In this document: piece after piece, positions 1 to 6,547 of the stretch | How the letters are laid out: every line of letters starts with the position of its first letter | How positions within the stretch are numbered: the stretch's first letter is position 1 | Source: DATJYV01 sp035499415 | Lineage (GTDB): Bacteria > Bacteroidota > Ignavibacteria > UBA10030 | Direction of reading: 5' to 3' | Length of the DNA stretch: 8,850 nt | Assembly (NCBI GenBank): GCA_035499415.1 | Contig: DATJYV010000143.1 | Span: 1-8,850 of the forward strand | Translations under genes and position numbers: made by a program | The notes under the pieces: model-generated | Databases searched by the model: none | Told to the model about the DNA's origin: nothing | The model's input: the letters and a program-made list of their open reading frames with translations, nothing else

Positions 1-16
1 TGACGTAGTCTGACAT
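1..16 (-). CDS. Start of an unidentified gene, cut by the window edge
   Basis: Only five codons are visible, reading Met-Ser-Asp-Tyr-Val, so the product cannot be named. The start is well supported: an AGGAG ribosome binding site at 24-28 on the minus strand sits 7 nt upstream of the ATG. The gene follows the terminator of the cobalamin operon and has a leader of about 260 nt with marked inverted repeats, so it is probably separately transcribed and may be regulated through that leader. I see no convincing promoter in the leader. Confidence 0.6.
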
Positions 17-20
17 GTTC

Positions 21-237
21 AATCTCCTGTAAGTAGAAAGTTCGGGACAAGAGGCGCCCGTTGAAGAAAGGCCAAGATAGGATAAATCCTTGGAGTTAGC
101 ATGAGTGCCCCTGAAGAGGCAATTCTCATTCCACGAAAACCCGCCGGAACCGGGCCAAAACCGAAAGGAAATTTCCATCGCTTCCGAGATTTCGGAAGTT
201 TCACCCCGGGAATAGGAATGAGCTCGCCGTGGAGATT
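21..237 (-). promoter_or_regulatory. Candidate structured 5' leader with an anti-SD sequence (no known family)
   Basis: This is most of the gene-free stretch between the cobalamin-operon terminator and the gene starting at 16. Read on the minus strand, AATCTCC (237-231) is an exact complement of the GGAGATT (27-21) that contains the ribosome binding site. It is followed by a helix of 8 bp (222-215 with 132-125), extended by GGC/GCC (228-226 with 120-118) across a small internal loop. Inside lie a 7-bp, 4-nt-loop hairpin (198-181) and a 10-nt palindrome GGAAATTTCC (167-176). A further 5-bp hairpin (93-72) is followed by a CCTTTCTT tract. I compared it by eye with FMN, TPP, SAM, purine and cobalamin riboswitch signatures and found no match. 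The regulatory role is inferred; an 8-bp inverted repeat alone could occur by chance in a region this long. Confidence 0.35.
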
Positions 238-283
238 CTTGCCCGTGAGAAATATACGGAGGGATGACACGTAGCTTTTTCGG

Positions 284-324
284 GGAAAACGAAACGGGGC
301 CACCGATCGGGCGGAGGCCCCGTT
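284..324 (-). terminator. Intrinsic terminator of the cobalamin operon
   Basis: A 9-bp perfect GC-rich stem, AACGGGGCC (293-301) with GGCCCCGTT (316-324), has a 14-nt loop that itself contains CCGATCGG. On the minus strand the stem is followed by TCGTTTTCC, a short and interrupted U tract. It lies 28 nt past the stop of the DUF6580 gene. On the plus strand nothing U-rich follows, so it is read as unidirectional. Confidence 0.7.
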
Positions 325-352
325 GGAACTGCGAAGATGTCTGAGCGCCTGT

Positions 353-877
353 TCAGCTGTTGGAGACGCGGGAGGCGCTTGCAGCTGGCAGGATGCGGTC
401 GGCCAGCTCAAACGCACCGCACACGACCGCCGTGTAAAACAGATCGCCGAGAAGTGTGTTCCGGAAGAATGGGATGGCGGCGACGTAACATGCGGTCAGT
501 CCCCCAAGCGATTTCGGATAGAATGCGCCCGAGTCGAGGATCCAAACGCCGAAGTTCGTGACGACGAAGAAGAGCGTTGAGCTGGCAATCGCTGCTCCGG
601 CAATCCAGGCCACGCTCCTGTAGCGGCGCACCATCCATCCGACCAACCCTGTCAGCAGGAAGCTTCCGTAGACGAACGGCATGGTCTGGTGAAAGCCGAG
701 GAATATGTCGCTGAGAAACATCGCGGCGATTGGGACAATCAAGGAGAAGCGTTTGTCGAGATAGATTCCGCCGGCGAGAGCCATGGCAGCCAAGGGGGTG
801 ACGTTCGGCGGGTGGGGCAATAATCGGGTTGCGGCGGCCGCAAGAATCAACCCCATGGTCAACAGTAATCTCTTCAT
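353..877 (-). CDS. DUF6580-family small membrane protein, candidate B12 uptake component
   Basis: A 174-residue protein, mostly hydrophobic, with about five or six likely membrane segments (around residues 3-17, 26-40, 44-61, 66-82, 88-110 and 142-158). Conserved-looking motifs are RLLPHPPNVTPLAAMAL (18-34), SDIFLGFH (56-63) and AIPFFRNTLLGDL (134-146), which I recognise as typical of DUF6580 putative transport proteins. Two cysteines are present (130 and 153). The start has a strong GGAGGAG site (884-890) 6 nt upstream. It follows the TonB-dependent receptor by 62 nt with no terminator between, so it should share the cobalamin riboswitch. A terminator follows it. No experimental function of the family is known to me. 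Its small size and B12 regulation suggest a substrate-binding membrane subunit like an ECF S-component or BtuM, which is inference. Confidence 0.8.
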   Translation of the reverse strand: MKRLLLTMGLILAAAATRLLPHPPNVTPLAAMALAGGIYLDKRFSLIVPIAAMFLSDIFLGFHQTMPFVYGSFLLTGLVGWMVRRYRSVAWIAGAAIASSTLFFVVTNFGVWILDSGAFYPKSLGGLTACYVAAIPFFRNTLLGDLFYTAVVCGAFELADRILPAASASRVSNS

Positions 878-939
878 CTGATACTCCTCCGATTGTGGGC
901 GTGAGTGAATGTACTACGCGGAATTTGATTATTCAACCG

Positions 940-2856
940 TTAACGCGAGATCCCGATTGACAGCCGGATCGTTCGTTCGGGCATCGGGTAATCAGGCAGG
1001 ATCTCATAGTCTTCCGACAAGGCGTTTTCGACTTCCGCCTTGATCGTCGTCCGGAATGGTCCTATGCCCTGTTCGGCCACGACGTTGAAGTCGATGGTTC
1101 TGAATGCCGGCAGGAGGACCGAGTTATCTTCGGTCGCAGGTCTATTCCCGACGAAGGAATAGCGGACGCTGAAGGAAATGAACCCCTCGACCACGGTCAA
1201 ACCCAGATTTGCCTCCTGGGAAGGGGCGTACACCAGCCGTTTGTCGTACGTCGAATCCGTCGGGGACGATTTATTTTTCTTGCGCGCGTCGACAAGATTC
1301 ACGTTCGCTTTCAGCCGTATCCGGTCCGAAAGAAAATATCCCTCGTACCGGCCCTGGAGACCGTCTGCATGCGCGATCCCGATGTTGAACGGGATGTACG
1401 ATTGCGGGTCGAGGACGATCCTGTTTTCCGTTCTCTGGTCAAAGATTCCGAGTTCGATGGAATGGAACCCCCCCCATTCTCCGCCTGCTGTAATCCCGGC
1501 GTCAAACGTCGAGGACCGCTCGGGTTTGAGGGAGGGGTTGCTGAATCCCGGATAGTACATGTCGTTAAACGTCGGGGCCCGAAAACTCGACCCCCAGCTT
1601 CCCCGCAACCGAAGGTCGCCGACCGGCACGAGTCGCAGGTTAAATCCCAGTCTGGGATTCCAGGCGTTACCGACGTCCGAGATGTCGTCGTATCGCACGG
1701 AGCCAAAGAGCGAGAGGCGGTCGAACATCCCGGCATCGCGCTCCAGGAGCAGGTGGTCGGAAAGATAGCCGGCCCGTTCTATCCTTCGCGGTTCTCCCTC
1801 GAAGTCATTGGACTCGAGGGAGCCCTCACTGAACTCCACGCCGAGCAGAAACCGCTGCTCTTCTCCCAATGGAACCCGGAGTTCGGGGTTCACCGAAAAG
1901 TAGTCGTTTTTGTAGGAGTCAAACGACTCAAAATCCGGATCGGAATAATGCTCCAGGCTGTACGTCATCCCGGCCGAGAGTGACAACTCTGCCGCGCCAG
2001 CCAACGTGCGGGTGAGAGACGCCGTCGTTGTCACGTCATCGTCCTGTTCACGGGCAAGCGGGGATGGATACGATACCGGGCCGGGGACGCCTCGATCTTC
2101 ATAAACGTAGAGAGATGAGAGGACGATGCGGGTCAGGTCATCGGCGGCAAGATTGCCAGTGATATAGAGCTGATGTTTCCTGAAATCAGCATTGTCGCGC
2201 GAGATGGAGGTGTCGGGCGAATTCGGTCGATGCGACTCAAACGGATAGTTATCGCGTCCGCTTTCATAGCCAAAACCAGCAACGATCCCGTATCCGGCGT
2301 TCCCTTCGGATCCTTCAACCAGGTAGCTGCGATAACCATACGACCCACCGCCTGCCTGTACGTTCACTCCGGGACCGGTTGCTGCTCTCGTCAGGATATT
2401 CAACACTCCCCCCTCCGCATCGGACCCATAGAGCGCCGAATTGCCCCCTTGCACAAGCTCGACTTTGTCGACGCTGGCGAGGGGGAAGAGGCCAAGGTCG
2501 ACGAGTCCGTTCTGGAAGCTGTTGATGCGCAAACCGTTGACGAGGACGAGTGTCTGCTCCGAACCGAGACCCCGAAGTGAGATCGATTTAAGAGCGCCGC
2601 TGGCTCCGTAGTCCTGGAGAAATACTCCGGCGGCATCCCTGGTCAGATCAGCCACCGTCGTTCCGTTGGCAGTGCGGATATCCGATGCACCGAGAAGTTC
2701 GTACGGTGATGGGGAATCTGCAGCCGGGATTCTCTCACGCGTTGCGGTCACGATCACCTCCGGGACGCTCCAGTGAGACAAGGTATCTTCCGGTTCCGAT
2801 TGTCGGGCAATTGCCGGGATCGTCCCGACGACAAGGATGAGTAATGAATGTCTCAC
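940..2856 (-). CDS. btuB: BtuB-like TonB-dependent outer-membrane receptor, probable cobalamin importer
   Basis: A 638-residue TonB-dependent receptor. A Sec signal peptide covers about residues 1-18, a TonB box-like segment EVIVTATR lies at 33-40, and the plug domain follows with SISLRGLGSEQTLVLVNGLR (91-110) and VELVQGGNSALYGSDAEGG (132-150). The rest (about 165-638) is beta-barrel sequence with alternating aromatic strands, ending in PERTIRLSIGISR. The terminal residue is Arg rather than the usual aromatic. The start is GTG (2854-2856), with GGAGA at 2863-2867 spaced 6 nt. A cobalamin riboswitch and terminator lie directly upstream, which is the main reason to assign cobalamin or another corrinoid as substrate; the receptor sequence alone would only say TonB-dependent receptor. 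The downstream gene encodes a DUF6580 membrane protein in the same transcript. TonB/ExbBD and BtuCDF are not in the window. Confidence 0.88.
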   Translation of the reverse strand: MRHSLLILVVGTIPAIARQSEPEDTLSHWSVPEVIVTATRERIPAADSPSPYELLGASDIRTANGTTVADLTRDAAGVFLQDYGASGALKSISLRGLGSEQTLVLVNGLRINSFQNGLVDLGLFPLASVDKVELVQGGNSALYGSDAEGGVLNILTRAATGPGVNVQAGGGSYGYRSYLVEGSEGNAGYGIVAGFGYESGRDNYPFESHRPNSPDTSISRDNADFRKHQLYITGNLAADDLTRIVLSSLYVYEDRGVPGPVSYPSPLAREQDDDVTTTASLTRTLAGAAELSLSAGMTYSLEHYSDPDFESFDSYKNDYFSVNPELRVPLGEEQRFLLGVEFSEGSLESNDFEGEPRRIERAGYLSDHLLLERDAGMFDRLSLFGSVRYDDISDVGNAWNPRLGFNLRLVPVGDLRLRGSWGSSFRAPTFNDMYYPGFSNPSLKPERSSTFDAGITAGGEWGGFHSIELGIFDQRTENRIVLDPQSYIPFNIGIAHADGLQGRYEGYFLSDRIRLKANVNLVDARKKNKSSPTDSTYDKRLVYAPSQEANLGLTVVEGFISFSVRYSFVGNRPATEDNSVLLPAFRTIDFNVVAEQGIGPFRTTIKAEVENALSEDYEILPDYPMPERTIRLSIGISR

Positions 2857-2900
2857 GTGGATTCTCCGAATGTTTGTTTGAGGGAGAGCATGGCGTCAGG

Positions 2901-2942
2901 CGTAAAAAGAAAAATGCCCCAACCTTGAAAGAAGGATGGGGC
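2901..2942 (-). terminator. Riboswitch-controlled intrinsic terminator
   Basis: A hairpin at 2916-2942 has a 6-bp GCCCCA/TGGGGC stem, a one-base mismatch, a 4-bp CCTT/AAGG stem and a 5-nt loop. On the minus strand it is followed by ATTTTTCTTTTT (2904-2915), a classic U tract. It lies between the cobalamin aptamer and the receptor start codon, so it is the expression platform: with ligand bound, transcription should stop here. It would also stop read-through from ggt. Confidence 0.92.
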
Positions 2943-3003
2943 CTGAATGGTCCGAAAGATCGAACAGAATTCCTTCCCGCGAAGGTTACCGACTGAATCG
3001 AAA

Positions 3004-3195
3004 TTCTGGCAGGTCTCCTGGCTCGTGAGCAGTTCTGAGACCCCGTTCCTTCCCGCGGTCAACATCGCCGCAGTGGATTCACAGGCCTCTCTCACCTACA
3101 GTTGCGGGGCAGCTTTCGACTTCTCCGGAAAAATGGAGGGACGAAATTCCCTTTTCATCCCGACGAAGGAAGTTTCCGTCATCGAGACACCAGAA
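3004..3195 (-). promoter_or_regulatory. Cobalamin (AdoCbl-type) riboswitch aptamer
   Basis: On the minus strand the hallmark elements appear in order. They are GGGAA near 3147-3151, GCTGCCCCGCAACTGTA (3113-3097), CCACTG (3076-3071), GGGAAGG near 3046-3052, and the B12 box AGCCAGGAGACCTGCC (3023-3008). The ends can pair as a P1 helix, TTCTGG (3195-3190) with CCAGAA (3009-3004). The P3/P4 part departs from the usual GGTG-containing form (GGAG is found instead), so that arm may be variant. Family knowledge: cobalamin binding represses B12 uptake and synthesis genes. Here the aptamer is followed by an intrinsic terminator and a BtuB-like receptor gene, so regulation is probably transcriptional. 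Confidence 0.95.
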
Positions 3196-3227
3196 CAATC
3201 AATTGTAAAGAACAATGAAACTGTTAA

Positions 3228-3256
3228 ATACTAGCAAGATCTCGTGAGAATGTCAA
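3228..3256 (-). promoter_or_regulatory. Sigma70-type promoter of the cobalamin operon
   Basis: A perfect -35 box TTGACA (3256-3251) is followed by a 17-bp spacer and TAGTAT (3233-3228; 4 of 6 match to TATAAT). The predicted transcript would begin near 3221, about 25 nt before the aptamer, giving a leader of about 365 nt. The -35 box starts 2 nt after the ggt stop codon, so the operon has its own promoter squeezed against the upstream gene. Confidence 0.75.
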
Positions 3257-3258
3257 GC

Positions 3259-4962
3259 TCAATATCCGATCGCAGCTCCCGAGCCCCGGGGGTCGGTCGC
3301 ACCGTAAAAAATGCCTGATCGAGGGTCGATGACAATTCCCTGGGCGAGACCCTGGTAGCCGGGGCGTTCGACGACGTCGTATCCTTTTTTCCTGAGATTG
3401 TCGACAACGTCCTGCGGCAGAGATTGGTGTTCATACATCAACTGGTCCGGATACCATTGGTGATGGATGCGCGGCGCGTCGATCGCTTCCTGGATATTCA
3501 TGCCGTGGTCGATGACGTTGACGACCACCTGCAGCACTGTCGTCATGATCGTGGCGCCGCCCGGACTGCCGATGATCATGAACGGCTTGCCGTCTTTCAC
3601 GAGAATCGTCGGCGTCATCGAGCTCAACATGCGCTTGTTCGGCTGAACCGCGTTGGCGTCGGTTCCGAGGAGGCCAAATTGATTGAGAACTCCCGGCTTG
3701 GCCGAAAAATCATCCATTTCGTTGTTGAGGAAAAATCCGGCACCGTCAACCACGATCCCCGCACCGAAGTCGCTGTTGATCGTCGTCGTCACGCTCACGA
3801 CGTTCCCCCACCGATCGGCAACCGAGTAGTGCGTTGTGTGCGTCCCTTCTTCCCTCGGAATCGCGCCGTGCGATATCTTCGAACTGGGCGTCGCCGCGAG
3901 AGTATCGATGAGGCGTGCCCGGATATCGGCATACTCCTTCGAAACTAGCCGCTCCGTCGGCACCGGCGAGAAATCCGCGTCTCCCATGAATTCCGCCCTG
4001 TCGGCATAGGCGAGCTTCATCGCTTCCGCCATCAGCGAAATCGTCCTTGATGATCCAAACCCCGAGCCGGCGAGATCGTAGCGTTCGAGCAGGTTCAACA
4101 GCTGGATGAGCATGATCCCACCGGAGCTTGGCGGCCCCATCGAGATGATGTCGTAGCCGCGATAACGCCCCTTCATGGGCGGACGTTCCACGGCGCCGTA
4201 CGACTCAAGGTCGCGTTTCGTGATCAACCCGCCTCCGCGTGCCATCTCCGCAACGATCGCATCCGCGGTCGGCCCTTCGTAAAACCCTGCTGTGCCCCGC
4301 TCAACAATTCTGCCCAGCGTTTTCTCGAGGTCGGGTTGCACGAGCGTATCCCCTTCCACAAAGGGGCGGTCGGAACGAACGAACAACTTTTTGGTTCCCG
4401 GATATTGTGCAAGACGTTTTGCTTCCCCGTTGAGGTCGCGTGCGAGAACTCGATTGATCGCAAAACCGCGCGTATACCGGAGCGCCGCAGCAATCACCGC
4501 TTCGCGCTTCATGGTGCCGTAGCGCTCGAGTGCCAGGAGCATGCCGGCAACGGACCCCGGAACGCCGACGGAGAAATAGCCCTCGCGGCTGCGCGCTGCG
4601 ACGGCATTTCCGCTTTCGTCCAGATACATGTTCCGCGTTGCGCCAGCGGGTGCCTTCTCGCGATAATCGAGAGTCGTCGACTTCCCGTCGCTGAACCGAA
4701 TGACCATGAATCCGCCCCCGCCGATATTGCCGGCCTGCGGATACGTGACGGCGAGCGCAAAGCCCACGGCGACCGCCGCATCCACCGCATTTCCGCCATC
4801 GTTGAGAATTTCGACGCCCGCCTGGGACGCGTGCCTTTCAGCCGAGACAACCATTCCATGCGTTCCGGCAACGGGTTGACGCGGAATTTGGCCCGGCGCG
4901 TTCGGCGAGGCCCATAAGGCGAGGAACGCCAGAGTCACAGGTATCCGTGCGGCTGATTTCAT
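3259..4962 (-). CDS. ggt: Gamma-glutamyltransferase (gamma-glutamyltranspeptidase)
   Basis: A 567-residue precursor of normal family length. The N terminus (1-24) looks like a Sec signal peptide, so the enzyme should be periplasmic or exported, where it removes the gamma-glutamyl group from glutathione and related compounds by hydrolysis or transfer to amino acids and peptides. The autocleavage site is seen at residues 373-380 (GTHTTHYS), with Thr376 as the expected new N terminus and nucleophile of the small subunit. Other family marks are DYREKAPA (99-106, substrate-binding Arg101), LNNEMDDFS (412-420), the lid-loop region near 424-445, LSSMTP (446-451) and GSPGGA (465-470). Nothing is missing from the catalytic set. 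It begins 36 nt after the ssb stop with no terminator between, so the two are probably co-transcribed. An AAGG site (4971-4974) lies 8 nt before the ATG. Confidence 0.96.
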   Translation of the reverse strand: MKSAARIPVTLAFLALWASPNAPGQIPRQPVAGTHGMVVSAERHASQAGVEILNDGGNAVDAAVAVGFALAVTYPQAGNIGGGGFMVIRFSDGKSTTLDYREKAPAGATRNMYLDESGNAVAARSREGYFSVGVPGSVAGMLLALERYGTMKREAVIAAALRYTRGFAINRVLARDLNGEAKRLAQYPGTKKLFVRSDRPFVEGDTLVQPDLEKTLGRIVERGTAGFYEGPTADAIVAEMARGGGLITKRDLESYGAVERPPMKGRYRGYDIISMGPPSSGGIMLIQLLNLLERYDLAGSGFGSSRTISLMAEAMKLAYADRAEFMGDADFSPVPTERLVSKEYADIRARLIDTLAATPSSKISHGAIPREEGTHTTHYSVADRWGNVVSVTTTINSDFGAGIVVDGAGFFLNNEMDDFSAKPGVLNQFGLLGTDANAVQPNKRMLSSMTPTILVKDGKPFMIIGSPGGATIMTTVLQVVVNVIDHGMNIQEAIDAPRIHHQWYPDQLMYEHQSLPQDVVDNLRKKGYDVVERPGYQGLAQGIVIDPRSGIFYGATDPRGSGAAIGY

Positions 4963-4998
4963 GCTCGTGACCTTGATCTCCGGGTCGTACGGTTGCCC

Positions 4999-5418
4999 TC
5001 AAAAGGGAAGGTCATCGGCCTTTTCCGCCGGAGGTTCCGAAGCGGCAGGCGGAGCTCCTGCATCCATCGATTGCCCTCCTCCGCGCGAATCGAGCATCAG
5101 CATCTGGTCAAGGACGATTTCCGTCACTGTCCGCTTCACGCCGTTTTTGTCGTCATAGCTCCGGTACTGCAGCCGCCCCTCGGCATAAATCCTGCTCCCC
5201 TTCTTCAAGTACTCGCCCACGATCTCCGCGAGCTTCCGCCAGGCCACGATGTTGTGCCACTGCGTCCGCTCCTGCATGTTCCCGTCCTGGTCCTTCCAGG
5301 ATTCATTCGTTGCGAGAGTGAACGTGACGACGGCAACGCCGGCGCTCGTGTACCGCAACTCGGGATCTTTTCCGAGATTTCCGATTAGAATCGTTTTGTT
5401 CACACTTCTTGAAGCCAT
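4999..5418 (-). CDS. ssb: Single-stranded DNA-binding protein
   Basis: A 139-residue SSB. The OB-fold occupies about residues 1-108 with typical segments NKTILIGNLGKDPELRYT (7-24), WHNIVAW (54-60) and GRLQYRSYDDKNGVKR (80-95). A Gly/Pro/Ala-rich linker follows, and the acidic tip DDLPF recruits replication and repair proteins to SSB-coated DNA. It is shorter than E. coli SSB (178 residues), because the linker is short. The ATG has GGAAGGA upstream at about 9 nt spacing, and a good promoter lies at 5473-5501. The neighbour downstream is ggt, an unrelated periplasmic enzyme. The usual ssb neighbours, rpsF and rpsR, are absent, so this may be a stand-alone or second copy. Confidence 0.97.
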   Translation of the reverse strand: MASRSVNKTILIGNLGKDPELRYTSAGVAVVTFTLATNESWKDQDGNMQERTQWHNIVAWRKLAEIVGEYLKKGSRIYAEGRLQYRSYDDKNGVKRTVTEIVLDQMLMLDSRGGGQSMDAGAPPAASEPPAEKADDLPF

Positions 5419-5472
5419 AGCGTACCATCCTTCCCCGATTAAAATGATTTTAGTTCAAGTAATCCTGTTAAA

Positions 5473-5501
5473 AAAATAGCCGAATTCGCGCGTAATGTCA
5501 A
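5473..5501 (-). promoter_or_regulatory. Sigma70-type promoter of ssb
   Basis: A perfect -35 TTGACA (5501-5496), a 17-bp spacer and TATTTT (5478-5473) lie about 55 nt before the ssb start codon. The -35 box begins 6 nt after the stop of the upstream propeller gene. The sequence just after the -10 box (TTTAACAG) is shared with the cobalamin-operon promoter. Confidence 0.7.
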
Positions 5502-5507
5502 TCGAAT

Positions 5508-6398
5508 CTACCGCTCCTTCGATGTGCTCGCCGGCTCAATGTCGAAGGAGACCAGCTTCTCCGGCGTAAGGAGATAGAGTGTCGTTCGATCCAAAGCGAT
5601 GTCCTGGACGGGATGAAGAGGGACGTCCGAAATGATCGATGCGATCGGGACGGAGTTCCGCGGAGCACCGTCGGTCGAGAACCAGATCAAAGAATCCGCG
5701 GTTGCCGCGACGACGCACGAATCGTTCGCACAAAAACTGACGAAACCCGTCGAAACCCCCGGGCCAAAGACGCGCAACGGGTTTCCGAACAGGTCGAACT
5801 GGAGAATCCGGTCCGAATCGCCAATGTAGATGCGCCGGCCGACGCATTGGATCTTGAACGGCTTGCGGAATTGCTGATTGTTCGAACTCGCGTCGCCGAA
5901 CGTGCGCTCATAGGTTGACCCGGCATCGAAGACCACGACACGAAGATTTTCTCCGTCCAGGATAAAGAGGTCGCCGTCGGGCGACAGGGCCACGCCGGCA
6001 GGATAGCCAAACCGCGCCGGCGGATACGTCGTATCGCGCGTCGAGAGCGACGAGACAAACCGCAGGAACCGGTCGAACCGTTGGATGCGGTGATTCCCCT
6101 CGTCCGAAACGTAGACATTCAAGCCGTCCGTGGTGAGACCGCTGGGGTGGTCGAACGACGTTTCACCCCAACCAAATCCGCCCACCCGGCTCTCCTCGTT
6201 AAATGAGCGGTCATACCGGATGACCGCATTCGCTCCGGCGTCGAGAACGAGAAATCCGCCGCCGGGCAGGAGCGCCATCTTCGCAGCATGCTGGAACACT
6301 CCGAAGGCGTTCTGTTCAACGAAGAGGGTATCAGCGGGGGATTGCGGGAAGGGGGAAAAAAAATCGGCGATGAAAATTACAGCAAGGAGAGGTTCCAT
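5508..6398 (-). CDS. Exported six-bladed beta-propeller protein with NHL-type repeats
   Basis: A 296-residue protein made of NHL-like repeats. The clearest are HPSGLTTDGLNVYVSDEGNH (84-103, followed by RIQRFD) and YPAGVALSPDGDLFILD (132-148, followed by VVVFD at 154-158). Weaker blades lie at about 41-63, 178-202, 215-241 and 262-286, giving a plausible six-bladed propeller. Such folds bind proteins or small molecules; no catalytic residues can be named. The N terminus has a hydrophobic stretch (LLAVIFIADFF, 4-14) but no positive charge, so export is likely but not certain. An in-frame TAA lies 30 nt upstream, so translation cannot start further up in this frame. AGGAG lies only 1 nt before the ATG, too close for a normal site, and a second ATG in another frame lies at 6413-6415. 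The true start, or a frameshift, is therefore open. It follows the GWxTD gene by 149 nt. Confidence 0.8.
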   Translation of the reverse strand: MEPLLAVIFIADFFSPFPQSPADTLFVEQNAFGVFQHAAKMALLPGGGFLVLDAGANAVIRYDRSFNEESRVGGFGWGETSFDHPSGLTTDGLNVYVSDEGNHRIQRFDRFLRFVSSLSTRDTTYPPARFGYPAGVALSPDGDLFILDGENLRVVVFDAGSTYERTFGDASSNNQQFRKPFKIQCVGRRIYIGDSDRILQFDLFGNPLRVFGPGVSTGFVSFCANDSCVVAATADSLIWFSTDGAPRNSVPIASIISDVPLHPVQDIALDRTTLYLLTPEKLVSFDIEPASTSKER

Positions 6399-6499
6399 GC
6401 TCCTGCGTGCTTCATGTTCCGCGAAAAGTTATTCCGGAGAATCGCCTTTGGGGTACCCTCGTCGGAATGATGCGGCCTCGTACACCGTATGTTTCTATT

Positions 6500-6520
6500 C
6501 ATCCCGTCGGCTCCGGGATG
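6500..6520 (-). repeat. Intergenic hairpin between the GWxTD and propeller genes
   Basis: A perfect 7-bp inverted repeat, CATCCCG and CGGGATG, with a 7-nt loop. It lies 27 nt past the GWxTD stop. No U tract follows on either strand, so it is not a standard intrinsic terminator; it may stabilise the upstream transcript end or be chance. Confidence 0.4.
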
Positions 6521-6547
6521 GCGAGCGCCGGCATCTCCCGCGCGCGA

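Noticed and set aside
118..228. FMN riboswitch resemblance (GGGGTGAAA followed by CTTCCGA on the minus strand)
   Set aside because: The other conserved RFN segments are missing and the fold does not match; only a short stretch is similar.
19..417. Open frame of 132 codons on the minus strand across the DUF6580 end, the terminator and the leader
   Set aside because: It overlaps the real gene and the strong terminator, has no ribosome binding site at its start and resembles no family. Its last codons run through the ribosome binding site of the next gene.
1369..1983. 204-codon open frame on the plus strand inside the receptor gene
   Set aside because: It is antisense to a clear beta-barrel coding sequence, and its Arg/Pro/Val-rich composition is typical of a shadow frame in GC-rich DNA.
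3424..3948. 174-codon plus-strand frame within ggt
   Set aside because: It is antisense to well-conserved GGT motifs, with no ribosome binding site or family resemblance.
6500..6520. Intrinsic terminator for the GWxTD gene
   Set aside because: The stem is good but no U tract follows on either strand, so it is listed only as a hairpin.
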